Shown: one piece after another, positions 1 through 7,893 of the stretch
Position numbering within the stretch: position 1 is the first letter of the stretch
Layout: each line of letters starts with the position of its first letter
Assembly (NCBI GenBank): GCA_051745935.1
Contig: JBNJEM010000080.1
Span: 1-17,843, forward strand
Direction of reading: 5' to 3'
Length of the DNA stretch: 17,843 bases
Source of the DNA: JBNJEM01 sp051745935
Lineage (GTDB): Bacteria > Planctomycetota > Planctomycetia > Pirellulales > Pirellulaceae
Notes under the pieces: generated by a model
What the model was told of the DNA's origin: nothing
Seen by the model: only the letters and a program-made list of their open reading frames with translations
Database searches by the model: none
Made by a program: the position numbers and the translations under genes

Positions 1-67
1 GGACACAGGAGCCCGCATGGATGCCACGGAGCCCGCATGGATGCCAAGGAGCCCGCATGGATGCCAC
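1..67. repeat. Three tandem 20-bp repeats
   Basis: The unit GGAGCCCGCATGGATGCCAC occurs at 8-27, 28-47 (last base changed to A) and 48-67. The matching inverted element near 5200-5228 carries only one copy, so the expansion is local to this copy. The third unit runs directly into the hairpin arm at 63-82. No gene is visible here. Confidence 0.9.
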
Positions 68-174
68 GGGCTTGTCCCGTGGTGGTTCACGCTCGCCGCT
101 ACAAACCGGTCGGACACACCACTCCTAGCCGTCGGTAGCGTGGAACGTAACGGACCACGGGACAAGCCCGTGGC
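63..174. repeat. REPIN-like paired palindrome, family A, left copy
   Basis: Two 20-bp arms, GCCACGGGCTTGTCCCGTGG at 63-82 and its exact reverse complement at 155-174, enclose about 72 bp. Each arm is itself a near-palindrome (CCACGGG, 5-nt loop, CCCGTGG), and the sequences just inside the arms are also partly complementary. A pair of inverted REP-like hairpins is the architecture of REPINs, non-autonomous elements moved by RAYT transposases. No RAYT gene lies in the window, so mobility is inference. Confidence 0.75.
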
Positions 175-390
175 ATTTGCATGCGGCAAAGCCCTTTTTC
201 AAGGTGTGCAACGGAAGTGCGAACCTCCGCGGATATCGGTCTATTGCCCGTGAACGGTTACGTTATTTTGCAGCGGTCCCTAAACGGCCCCCCCTCGGTC
301 GCATGGTGTTTCAGAGCAAACGCCGACTGCCGTCCCCCACGCCATCTCATCGTTGTCCGCGCCGTTACAGTCTGTTTCGGTTACCCAGAT

Positions 391-496
391 TATACCGGTC
401 GCGGATGACTTTCTTCGCCGCGAGTCCGACCAACGAGAGGACGGCTTGCGTCGGGCAGCTTTCCACCCGGAAAAATCCGACCACCTGAAATACATC
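391..496 (+). repeat. Dispersed 105-bp direct repeat, copy 1
   Basis: This stretch aligns without visible gaps to 7894-8000, with roughly a dozen differences. Both copies are in the same orientation and lie a few hundred bases upstream of a plus-strand gene (secretin start 730; propeller gene start 8109). Read on the minus strand, both copies stay open and give similar peptides sharing QAVL.LVGLAA.KVIRDRY. It could be a relic of a coding mobile element, a structured RNA or a regulatory repeat; the sequence does not decide. Confidence 0.8.
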
Positions 497-595
497 TTGA
501 ACTTGTCACCCTTTCGGGAATGGTTGGAGTGATTATGGGGATAGGGCCGATGGTATGGAGTGAGTGGATTCTTGGGCCGATACCGGCACGCGCGT

Positions 596-617
596 CTTTA
601 CAGCCCGTAACAAAACC
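596..617 (-). repeat. TTGTTACGGGCTGTAAA motif, copy 1
   Basis: On the minus strand this reads TTTTGTTACGGGCTGTAAAG. The same core appears on the plus strand at 8061-8082, and with one change in the core at 5357-5380. All three copies lie 30-115 bp before the chosen start of a plus-strand gene. Function unknown: candidates are a regulatory site, a transcript-processing site or a small dispersed repeat. Confidence 0.65.
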
Positions 618-707
618 AAGCTCTCGCTTCCAAACCCCCGTGGATGATGGAAATGTGGGTGGTTTTGTCATGTGGTTCTTAGGATGCGGGCCTACGAATC
701 AGCGCGC

Positions 708-721
708 AAGGAAAGGCGAGG
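708..721 (+). promoter_or_regulatory. Ribosome binding site that decides the secretin start
   Basis: The purine run AAGGAAAGGCGAGG ends 8 nt before the GTG at 730. The reading frame is open further upstream to 520, but the 70 extra residues carry no recognisable domain and would push the signal peptide far from the N-terminus. Confidence 0.55.
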
Positions 722-729
722 CGACATTC

Positions 730-3700
730 GTGAACGACAATCAACCTTCTGGAAACGGCTGGGACCGCGCGGCTGGTGTCCGGTTTCTGGCTGTTTCCTT
801 GTGCATATTGAGTTTTTGTCTTACGGGGCCAGCGATCGCTCAAGGGCCACCGTCCAGCGACGAGCTGACGTACCGATTGGTCAACGCCGATGCGGCGGCG
901 GTTGGCCCCCAGTTAACCAAGATGCTGCGGCAGCACGATGCGACCGCCGAGGTATCGATTGATCATTCGAAGAACGCGTTGGTGGTACGCGGACCCGGCG
1001 ATACACGGCAGCTGGCCAGTCAACTGATTCGCACGTTAGACCAAGAACGCGTATCCAAAGTCGTGCCCGCGCAGCAACAGCAGCAGGGCACCGTAAGGGG
1101 ATATGCGGTCGACGCCGGGCAAATCGATGCACTGGTCGAAGCGCTGCGGCAACAATTCCCGCCTTCCACCGGAGCACGCATCGGCGGCGATAAGCGAACC
1201 TCGCAGGTGATTGTCATTGCTCCTAACCGGGTTCATCAGCAAATCGAGACTTATGTGCGGCGTAACGCCGGCGCTCCCGGAGCGGGTGGCGCGGGCGAGT
1301 CTGAAGACAGTCAACGGAAGGCATCCCCCTCGTATCAGCTGCGGAACATCACGTGGCGCGAATTCGAACGGGATCTGCGCGCGCTACTACGGGAAGATCG
1401 TTTGGACATCCAATCGGACGCGGGGGAAGGCGTCAGCTTGGTTTACAATTCAGTTGATTCATCGGGGAAACCGTGCCTGCGGATTGATCAGGCGACCAAT
1501 GTCGTCCATTTCACGGCCGATCGCGAGTCAAATCAGTCCTGGCGGCGGATCGCCGTGGCGTTGGACCACGCGACGGGCACGGAGGGTGAAGCCACGCAGC
1601 TGGTCCCGCTACGACGTGCCGACCCAGCCAAGGTACGCGAGGCGATCGCGGCGATTCGCGACGCGGCACGGCGCCGGGAACCTGGCGAAACCATGGCCAC
1701 GGTGCCTTTTTCGCAAGCGGGCCGTCGGCCGGATAGTTTGGACCTGGCATCGATGATCTTTCGTCCAGCCGAAGAAGCGGAGGAATCGTCCGAGGAGAGT
1801 CCCGCCGCCAAGGAATCAGACACCAACGCCAAGGAACCAGACACCAAGGAACCGGCTGACGAAGCCGGGGAAGCCGGGGAAGCCGGGGACGGGGAGAGGC
1901 CCTCCGGTCGGGCCGATCGAGACACTTTGTTGGAGCAAGCCGAAGAAGCGGGATTGCTCGGTGATGTACAAGTCGAGTTTGCCCCTGAATTGGGTGTGAT
2001 CATTCTGCGCGGAAACAAGCGTGACGTGGCTCGAGTGCAAGAGATCATCGACCAGATTGAAAAGGAAAGTATCGCGACCGAACCCGAAGTGGATGTCGTG
2101 TCTCTCGAGCACGCGCACAACCAGGCGATGGCGGAAGTTATCACGCAGATCTACGAGGATGTTTACGAACCGCGACTTGGATCGTTGAGCATCACGCCTT
2201 TGGTCCGGCCCAACGCGATCCTCTTCGTGGGCCGACAACAGAATATCGACACGGTCCTGAAGCTGGTGAGCGAATTGGACAAGCCGGTGGCACCGGACAC
2301 GCAAATCCAGGTGTTTCGGTTGCTGCATATGTCCGCCATGGACGCCGAGCAATACATTCAAAGTTTCTACGGCGCCGAAGGCGGCGCGGTCGGACAGCAG
2401 CAAGACCAGGAGCTGAGCGGCCTCGCGCCGCGTTTTGTCGTGATTGGCGATTATCGCAGTAACAGTTTAATCGTGCAAGCTAGCCCGCGTGACATGCGGG
2501 AAGTATCCGAGTTGCTCGAGCAGCTGGATGTGGAAAAGACCGAGGCCAAGATTGAAGTTCGGGTGTTTCCACTGCAAAACTCCCTCGCCTCCGACATGCA
2601 AACGGTTCTTCAAGACACGCTCGCGGGCCAAGCGGCTGGTGGCCCGCAACAAGCCGCCGCCAACCAGCAGGGCCAGCAACCGTCCCGGAGCGTGCAGATC
2701 GTGGGCATTGACCAGAAGGGGAACCAACTCATCGAGTCCGGCCTGCTAACGGACGTCACGATCACGGCGGATGACAATTCAAATGCCGTGGTGGTCAAGG
2801 CGCCGTCGCACAGCATGGGACTGATCGCCGCCCTGGTGGAGAAACTGGACACCATCCCGGCGGCGGAATCGGAAATCAAGGTGTTTCAGATCGAGAACGG
2901 CGATGCCACCAATTTGACCGTCATGCTGCAGCAGCTTTTTGGCCAGCCGGTCACGGCGGGGCAAGTTGGTGTCTTTTCACAGACCGTGGGGCGAACCTTT
3001 GGCGGGCAGCAAACATTGACGCAGACCACCGCCGGGGAGAGTTCGCTCGTCCCGTTGACGTTCGGCGTGGACGCCCGGACCAACAGCATCATTGCGTCGG
3101 GGTCCCGCAGCGATTTGGCCGTGGTGGAAGCAATTTTGCTGCGACTGGACGAAGGCGACCTGCGGCAGCGACAATTGATGGTCTATCGGCTCAACAATGC
3201 CCCCGCCGAGCAAGTCGCCGAGGCGTTGACCCAAATTCTGATCGAGCAACAACAGTTACTCACCCAGCAACAATCGCAGCAGTTTTCCTTGATCAGCCAG
3301 TTTGAATACCTCGATCAACAGGTGTTCGTGCAGCCCGAAATCATCAGCAATTCGCTGATCGTCAGCGCGACGCCGAAATACTTCGAGCAGATCACGGAGG
3401 TGATTCAAGATCTGGACCGTCGCCCCCCCATGGTCATGTTGCAGGTGGTGGTCTGTCTCGTGCGATTGAATGATAATGAGGAAATGGGCGTTGAACTGGG
3501 AATCCAGGACTCGCTCTTGTTTGACCGCGGAAGCGTTGTTGATGGACTGCTTCAGCCTGGTTTTGATTTCGTCGGCCGACCGCTGGGCAATGCCACGGCC
3601 GCCGGACGGGGACTGCTGGCCGGCCAGGCGTTCGGTTCTTTCGGCGTGGGACGCAATAGTAGCTCGCAAGGGTTCCCCGGTTTGGTCCTCTCGGCCAGCA

Positions 3701-4905
3701 ATGAATCGATCAACCTCTTGATTCGATCCTTGGTCAGCAACTCGCGAGCACAGGTGCTCAGCCGACCACAGATCATGACCATGAACAACGTGCCCGCGTC
3801 GGTCCTGGTCGGCCAACGGGTACCACAAATTACCGACTTCCAAACCACGACGTCGGGCAGTACCGTGCAGTCGGTCGACTTGATCGATACCGGCATCTCG
3901 CTGGGCGTGATTCCACGCGTCACGCCGGATGGGCTGATTATCATGGACTTGGAAGTGAACGACTCGTCGGTTGGCGACCCCTCCGAGGGCATCACCGTCG
4001 GCGTCGCCGATGGCGTGCCCATCCAATCGCCGATCTTCGATGACGTGACCGCAATTACCACCGTCGCGGCCCGGTCCGGCCAGACCGTTGTCTTCGGCGG
4101 CTTGATCACAGGTGACCGCGCCGAGACGTTTCGTGGCATCCCCTACCTCTCACAGGTACCGGTTGTGGGACAGTTGTTCCGGTTTGACACCCGGAGCAAT
4201 GCCCGGCAGGAGCTGATCTTTTTCCTGACCCCCCATATCGTCATGGACGATGAGGATCTCGAAATACTCAATCAGCGTGAAGCCGAACGCATGAGTTGGT
4301 GCTATGGGGATATCGTGGATAACCACGGAGATCCCGGCTTCCAATGGGGCGGTGGAGACCAGTGGCATCGTGAGACCCCCGTTATCTACCCCCACCTCGA
4401 TCCAACCGCCGAAGGGCCCGACATGCCCGACGGGGCTCGGTCTTCACCCGAGGTGTCGGATCCACCGGAGATGCAACCCGAAAACGGCACGGGCGAGAGT
4501 CCTCCGTTCATCGTGCCTCCGGAAGAGCGAGAGAAGGGCAAACCGTTCCTGGTCCCGCGCGAGCAAAGAAAAGAAGGGGAGCCGTTCATCGTGCCACCGG
4601 ATCAACGCGAAGAGGGTAAACCGTTTTTGGACGCGCCCCCGGACGACTCCCCGCGGGGCGAGAAGCCGGGGCAGGAAATGGCCCCAGGGTCCGAGGCATC
4701 CACCGGCTGGCGGCCACCGGACCTGACGAAACCTTGGCACCAGCAAGCGTTGGTGCCACCGAGGCAGCTGTCCCGGCGAAACCCGTCCGCGCCCCCCGCG
4801 GACCGAACAGCGTATCCAGGCGATGACGGATCCACCACCCCGAGGACCGAATATCCGGCGTCAGCTCCTGCTGGATCCTATCCCGTCCCCACGATGGTTC
4901 GGTGA
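730..4905 (+). CDS. Very long secretin, type II/III secretion (GspD-like) family
   Basis: An outer-membrane secretin, the ring-forming channel of type II/III secretion and type IV or Tad pili. From the GTG start it is about 1391 residues, roughly twice a usual GspD (about 650). A signal peptide ends near AIAQ (residue 38). Then come about nine N0/N1-type modules, with starts near 44, 112, 203, 290, 453, 526, 608, 716 and 816, many showing the hallmark IxVFxLxxxxA opening and SLIVxAxPxxxxxVxxLLxxLD close. An acidic Glu/Lys/Pro insert (about 348-391) interrupts the fourth. The secretin core spans about 898-1172, with VLSRPQI, VGQRVPQI, DTGISLGVIPRV, and the C-terminal GQTVVFGGLI and IPYLSQVPVVGQLF motifs. 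A Pro-rich tail with 13-residue repeats ends the protein. No BON domain or pilotin-type C-terminus is seen. The export substrate is unknown. ATG at 670 is an alternative start. Confidence 0.93.
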   Translation: MNDNQPSGNGWDRAAGVRFLAVSLCILSFCLTGPAIAQGPPSSDELTYRLVNADAAAVGPQLTKMLRQHDATAEVSIDHSKNALVVRGPGDTRQLASQLIRTLDQERVSKVVPAQQQQQGTVRGYAVDAGQIDALVEALRQQFPPSTGARIGGDKRTSQVIVIAPNRVHQQIETYVRRNAGAPGAGGAGESEDSQRKASPSYQLRNITWREFERDLRALLREDRLDIQSDAGEGVSLVYNSVDSSGKPCLRIDQATNVVHFTADRESNQSWRRIAVALDHATGTEGEATQLVPLRRADPAKVREAIAAIRDAARRREPGETMATVPFSQAGRRPDSLDLASMIFRPAEEAEESSEESPAAKESDTNAKEPDTKEPADEAGEAGEAGDGERPSGRADRDTLLEQAEEAGLLGDVQVEFAPELGVIILRGNKRDVARVQEIIDQIEKESIATEPEVDVVSLEHAHNQAMAEVITQIYEDVYEPRLGSLSITPLVRPNAILFVGRQQNIDTVLKLVSELDKPVAPDTQIQVFRLLHMSAMDAEQYIQSFYGAEGGAVGQQQDQELSGLAPRFVVIGDYRSNSLIVQASPRDMREVSELLEQLDVEKTEAKIEVRVFPLQNSLASDMQTVLQDTLAGQAAGGPQQAAANQQGQQPSRSVQIVGIDQKGNQLIESGLLTDVTITADDNSNAVVVKAPSHSMGLIAALVEKLDTIPAAESEIKVFQIENGDATNLTVMLQQLFGQPVTAGQVGVFSQTVGRTFGGQQTLTQTTAGESSLVPLTFGVDARTNSIIASGSRSDLAVVEAILLRLDEGDLRQRQLMVYRLNNAPAEQVAEALTQILIEQQQLLTQQQSQQFSLISQFEYLDQQVFVQPEIISNSLIVSATPKYFEQITEVIQDLDRRPPMVMLQVVVCLVRLNDNEEMGVELGIQDSLLFDRGSVVDGLLQPGFDFVGRPLGNATAAGRGLLAGQAFGSFGVGRNSSSQGFPGLVLSASNESINLLIRSLVSNSRAQVLSRPQIMTMNNVPASVLVGQRVPQITDFQTTTSGSTVQSVDLIDTGISLGVIPRVTPDGLIIMDLEVNDSSVGDPSEGITVGVADGVPIQSPIFDDVTAITTVAARSGQTVVFGGLITGDRAETFRGIPYLSQVPVVGQLFRFDTRSNARQELIFFLTPHIVMDDEDLEILNQREAERMSWCYGDIVDNHGDPGFQWGGGDQWHRETPVIYPHLDPTAEGPDMPDGARSSPEVSDPPEMQPENGTGESPPFIVPPEEREKGKPFLVPREQRKEGEPFIVPPDQREEGKPFLDAPPDDSPRGEKPGQEMAPGSEASTGWRPPDLTKPWHQQALVPPRQLSRRNPSAPPADRTAYPGDDGSTTPRTEYPASAPAGSYPVPTMVR
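1864..1890 (+). repeat. 9-bp triplicate within the secretin acidic insert
   Basis: GAAGCCGGG-type 9-mers in tandem encode a Gly-Glu-Ala run in the low-complexity insert that splits the fourth N-module. It is in frame, so copy-number change would alter insert length without disrupting the gene. Confidence 0.75.
4501..4640 (+). repeat. 39-bp repeats encoding 13-residue units in the secretin tail
   Basis: Three and a half units follow one another: PPFIVPPEEREKG, KPFLVPREQRKEG, EPFIVPPDQREEG, then a partial KPFLDAPPDD. The consensus is xPF(I/L)VPxxxRxxG. The units lie after the membrane-embedded core, so the tail is probably on the side of the channel where the C-terminal S-domain sits. The role may be binding to the cell surface or to a partner; that is inference. 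Confidence 0.9.
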
Positions 4906-4999
4906 ATGAAGAAACGGCCGCCGGCCCCGGTTCCGGCCACGCACCGATGAAGCATCCGTTTAGTGTCCCGTAGTATCCCGCGTTCTCCAAGGAGGCATT

Positions 5000-5228
5000 G
5001 TTGCCCGCATAACCGTTCACGGGGAAGAGACTGATATCCGCAGGCGTTTCGCACTTCCGTTGCACATCTTGAAGGAAGGACTTTTCCAGACGCGAATGCC
5101 ACGGGCTTGTCCCGTGGTCCGTTACGCTCCACGCTACCGACGGCCAGAAGTGGGTGTTTTTGATTTGTAGCGGCGAGCGTGAACCACCACGGGACAAGCC
5201 CGTGGCATCCATGCGGGCTCCTGTGTCC
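5000..5228 (-). repeat. Right arm of the long inverted repeat, with REPIN-like family A copy
   Basis: This is the reverse complement of the left-end repeat. The hairpin arms are at 5098-5117 and 5187-5206, the outer end at 5228, and the shared tail (TTCGCACTTCCGTTGCACAT and CGTTCACGGG) continues toward 5020. Only one copy of the 20-bp unit lies at the outer end. With the left copy it brackets about 4.8 kb holding the secretin gene. The inner limit is approximate. Confidence 0.8.
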
Positions 5229-5356
5229 AGGCCGTGTAGCGGCACCCGTGAACGGCTACTCGCCCGCGATCACCACACATGACCGCCATGAGTAAAAAGG
5301 CATGACAAAACCCGTCAACTTCCTACCAACCAAGGCTCTTTGAACGTGGAAATCAC

Positions 5357-5380
5357 GTTATTGTTACCGGCTGTAAAAGC
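5357..5380 (+). repeat. TTGTTACGGGCTGTAAA motif, copy 2
   Basis: GTTATTGTTACCGGCTGTAA differs from the other copies by one base in the core (CGGG to CCGG). It ends about 50 bp before the lipoprotein start codon. The rest of 4906-5431 contains no convincing gene. Confidence 0.55.
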
Positions 5381-5431
5381 TCGCTGTCCTATCGCCTCGA
5401 CCGCTGACCCACAACAGAGGGCTCAAGTCAC

Positions 5432-6856
5432 ATGATACGAATCCGTGCTGCACTGTTCACGGCGGCGGCCTGGGCCGTAATTGCCACCGGCTGCGCCAAA
5501 CTCAATCTACACAATGCGTCACTGCCTTGGCCGGGCAAGGGCGAGAAGGAATACGCAACGCCGCAACGTATTATCGCGGTTTGGGCGGACACGGTATATC
5601 AACAGCCCGGTAAGTCGCCCGCCCGTGGATTTGGGGGACGGATTTACTTTTATGATGGAGACCGCAAAGGGATTCCCGTGGATGGGAAGTTGATAATCTA
5701 CGCCTACGATGATACCTCCCCCGAAGCCTCCTATGACAAACCAACTCGCAAGTATGCCTTTACCGCCGAACAGCTGACTCGCTACTACAGTGAATCCGAC
5801 CTGGGAGCGTCGTACAATATTTGGATCCCCTGGGACGAGGCCGGGGGGGAAGAAAAACAGGTCTCGCTATTCCCCGTGTTTGTCGATAAATCGGGACGGA
5901 TGGTGCGAGGCAACTTCTCGAAAAACCGCTTGCCCGGCCGCCGGATGCCCAGTGAAGAGGAGCGTCGTGGCTTCTACGTCGCCAGAAAAACTGCCCATGC
6001 GCGGATGCCGACACGCTCCAATCAACCCGTCCAGCCCGTCCCATACCCATCGCAATCCACAAACGTCCGGGGGACGGCGGCCGCAAAGGAGCCCGGGCTA
6101 AAAACAACAACCATTCGCATCCCCAGAAGCCTGGCCGAGCGAATGGCATCCAGCCCGCCCGTCTCCGTGAACGGGCGGGGCGGCCGGGAACCGGCGCGGG
6201 CTTCCTCCCGTAATCCCAGCCCGACGGGAAGCCAAAGCTCGCCGCGGCCCGCGGCGAGCCCAATAGCCCAAGCCACGCGAAACGGCACTGCCCCTCAAAA
6301 CCCCGGCACCCGCTCTCGCTCGGCGATAGGACGGGAACGAACCAACGAAGCCCCGATACACCCCAAATCCCAGACCTCGCGACCGGCGGCCGGAACTTCC
6401 AAAGAAGGCAACCACGCTGCTCCGGAACCCGCGAGCGCGGGTTTGGCTCCTCAAGCCCGGGTCGAACCAGAAGCCACATTACCGACCCATCCATCGCGGA
6501 GCCGCAATGCGAGCAGGTCACGAACGGGCCAGAACCCAACGGCACGGACGGGCGGCCAACAGCCAGCGAAACCGCCGGGCGGAAGACAAGCCCATCACGC
6601 CGCGGACAGCCCCACGACCCACGGAACCGGTCTCCCCAACGCTCCGCTCGGTCGGCAGGGGTACATGGGGGCCAATCCCCAGCACTCGGTCTCCACTACC
6701 TCTCGGGCTTGGGCTCGGCAGCACGCAGAGTCAGCTCATTTCGAACCGCCCCGATTCCGGGCTCCAGCAAAGCCAGGCGTTCAGCGACATCTCGGACGTG
6801 AGACGATCCAACAGTCCCCTTTAGTACCGCCGTCTCACCCTCCATCACCAAATTGA
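5432..6856 (+). CDS. Lipoprotein with folded N-half and long disordered basic tail
   Basis: A 474-residue protein beginning with a type II signal peptide: basic MIRIR, an Ala-rich hydrophobic stretch, and a lipobox ending ATGC with Cys21. Residues about 40-185 look folded and enzyme-free (AVWADTVYQQPGK, RGFGGRIYFYD, SDLGASYNIWIPWDEAGG, FPVFVDKSGRMVRGN). I recall similar conserved hypothetical lipoproteins in planctomycetes but know no function. From about residue 190 the chain is Pro/Ser/Arg/Gly-rich and presumably disordered. The only ordered-looking motif there is TTTIRIPRSLAERMAS near 215-230. It lies 526 bp downstream of the secretin on the same strand, so it may be functionally linked but is probably not tightly co-transcribed. 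Its last 161 bp are antisense to the BON gene. An upstream frameshift could have extended the tail beyond an ancestral stop. Confidence 0.8.
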   Translation: MIRIRAALFTAAAWAVIATGCAKLNLHNASLPWPGKGEKEYATPQRIIAVWADTVYQQPGKSPARGFGGRIYFYDGDRKGIPVDGKLIIYAYDDTSPEASYDKPTRKYAFTAEQLTRYYSESDLGASYNIWIPWDEAGGEEKQVSLFPVFVDKSGRMVRGNFSKNRLPGRRMPSEEERRGFYVARKTAHARMPTRSNQPVQPVPYPSQSTNVRGTAAAKEPGLKTTTIRIPRSLAERMASSPPVSVNGRGGREPARASSRNPSPTGSQSSPRPAASPIAQATRNGTAPQNPGTRSRSAIGRERTNEAPIHPKSQTSRPAAGTSKEGNHAAPEPASAGLAPQARVEPEATLPTHPSRSRNASRSRTGQNPTARTGGQQPAKPPGGRQAHHAADSPTTHGTGLPNAPLGRQGYMGANPQHSVSTTSRAWARQHAESAHFEPPRFRAPAKPGVQRHLGRETIQQSPLVPPSHPPSPN

Positions 6857-7493
6857 CCGTGCCATCGGCGTAATCATCGCGTTGCATGACGCGACGGATC
6901 AGTTTCTCATAGGAGCCAGACACGGCGCTCGCCGATCGCGTGGGTTGGTTGAACCCTACTTTCATACGGGTCCGGATTACCTTGTTGCCCTGAGCAGCCT
7001 GTTGGCCGGGCCCCCCCCTATGGCCGCCGACCCCACCTTGGCCCCCGTAGCCGCTCAATCCCCCGTAACCGCCTAGCCCTCCTAGCCCGAAGTTGCCGAA
7101 GCCCCCCGCGTTCCTCGCATTGCCCGCCGTGCCACTGCCCGCCGTGCCACTGCCCGCCGTGCCATCCTGGCCGAACCCACTGGTACCGGCCCGAGCCCCC
7201 GCCGTGGTCGTGCCCAGTGCCGAACTGCCGCTCATATACGTGTCGAAATTGGACCCCCCAAAGCGTCTATTCAAGCCATAACCCTGGCCGGCCGATAGAC
7301 TGCTTGCACTGCCCGCACTGCTTGCACTGCCCGCACTGCTTGCACTGCCCGCACTGCCCGCACTGCCCGCACTGCCCGCTTGGTTCCCATCCGCCTGTGT
7401 GTTCGTGTTTCCAAATTGCCCAAAAGCCGATTCAATTGGAAGAACGAACCCGCCAATTAACACGCCAAGGCAAATCCAAGAAGAACGGATCAT
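6696..7493 (-). CDS. Exported Gly-rich protein with C-terminal BON domain
   Basis: A protein of 265 residues from ATG 7493, chosen because AAGGGAG (7504-7510, read on the minus strand) lies 10 nt upstream and the signal peptide then starts at residue 1 (MIRSSWICLGVLIGG, cleavage near AFG/Q at 25). ATG 7544 in frame would add 17 polar residues. Residues about 38-165 are low-complexity Gly/Ser/Ala, partly from DNA repeats. Residues about 194-257 form a BON domain (YEKLIRRVMQ, TVNLVMEGETAVLKGTV, VRDVAERLALLEPGIGAVRNEL). BON domains bind phospholipid or associate with outer-membrane machines, and one occurs at the N-terminus of Tad secretins. With a secretin nearby that lacks BON, a partner role is plausible but unproven. 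Confidence 0.88.
   Translation of the reverse strand: MIRSSWICLGVLIGGFVLPIESAFGQFGNTNTQADGNQAGSAGSAGSAGSASSAGSASSAGSASSLSAGQGYGLNRRFGGSNFDTYMSGSSALGTTTAGARAGTSGFGQDGTAGSGTAGSGTAGNARNAGGFGNFGLGGLGGYGGLSGYGGQGGVGGHRGGPGQQAAQGNKVIRTRMKVGFNQPTRSASAVSGSYEKLIRRVMQRDDYADGTVNLVMEGETAVLKGTVGSSHVRDVAERLALLEPGIGAVRNELTLRAAEPKPER
7122..7166. repeat. Three 15-bp tandem repeats in the BON gene
   Basis: GCCCGCCGTGCCACT occurs at 7122-7136 and 7137-7151 and, with two changed bases, at 7152-7166. On the coding (minus) strand it gives Gly-Thr-Ala-Gly-Ser units in the linker. The unit is a multiple of three, so copy-number change keeps the frame. Confidence 0.9.
7299..7379. repeat. Nine 9-bp tandem repeats in the BON gene
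   Basis: Nine units of ACTGCCCGC or ACTGCTTGC run without interruption. On the coding strand they give the Gly-Ser-Ala and Ser-Ser-Ala run at residues about 39-65, just after the signal peptide. In-frame length variation between strains would be expected. Confidence 0.92.
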
Positions 7494-7893
7494 CAGTCGT
7501 ATTCTCCCTTGATTCTTTTGATTCTTACTGGAATACGCGGCCATTACAAATTAGCAAGGAGTCGCCCCCTGGACGCGGGCAAGCCTCCAGCACGCCTGGT
7601 CACGATCGGATCGCCAATCTTTCTTTATTGTACTCGATATCTCACGGCGCGGGCGTCAGAAAAAGGGGCCGCCGGGGGCAATCCTTTCGGGGCGACGCTG
7701 TAAACGGGCCTTCCCCCGCCTGATTTCCCTGGGAATCGATTGGCTTACCTCAAGCGGCTAATCGGCTCGTGCCCGACAATCCCCGCACACATCGTGGAGC
7801 ATGCTGATTGACAACGCGCATCGGCACTGGCTAGACTGGGAGCGAGCTGTGGACTCTCGGCCGCTCGTTGGGCGGGAGTTTCACCCCGGAAAC

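Larger units (their letters stand above)
1..255 (+). repeat. Left arm of long inverted repeat flanking the secretin gene
   Basis: This segment matches, in reverse complement, the segment ending at 5228. Both begin with the same outer end (GGACACAGGAGCCCGCATGG), contain the family A hairpin pair, and continue through a shared stretch containing TGCAACGGAAGTGCGAA and CCGTGAACGGTTA. The inner boundary is approximate because similarity fades. The left copy differs by extra 20-bp units and by substitutions between the hairpins, so the two are diverged copies and not a recent exact duplication. Confidence 0.8.

Noticed and set aside
520..729. N-terminal extension of the secretin from ATG 520
   Set aside because: The extra 70 residues are unstructured-looking and place the signal peptide about 90 residues from the start. 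The GTG at 730 has a ribosome binding site and fits an exported protein.
1533..2144. Minus-strand frames of about 200 residues opposite the secretin
   Set aside because: Ser/Ala-rich shadows of a strongly supported coding region with no recognisable motif; expected in GC-rich DNA.
3256..4026. Minus-strand frame of 256 residues opposite the secretin core
   Set aside because: The opposite strand encodes conserved secretin core motifs through the whole stretch, so this is a shadow frame.
7217..7723. Plus-strand reading frame with repeated Cys-Pro-His-Cys units, resembling a metal-binding protein
   Set aside because: The Cys/His units are a shadow of the 9-bp repeat in the BON gene, which has the better evidence: signal peptide, ribosome binding site and BON domain.
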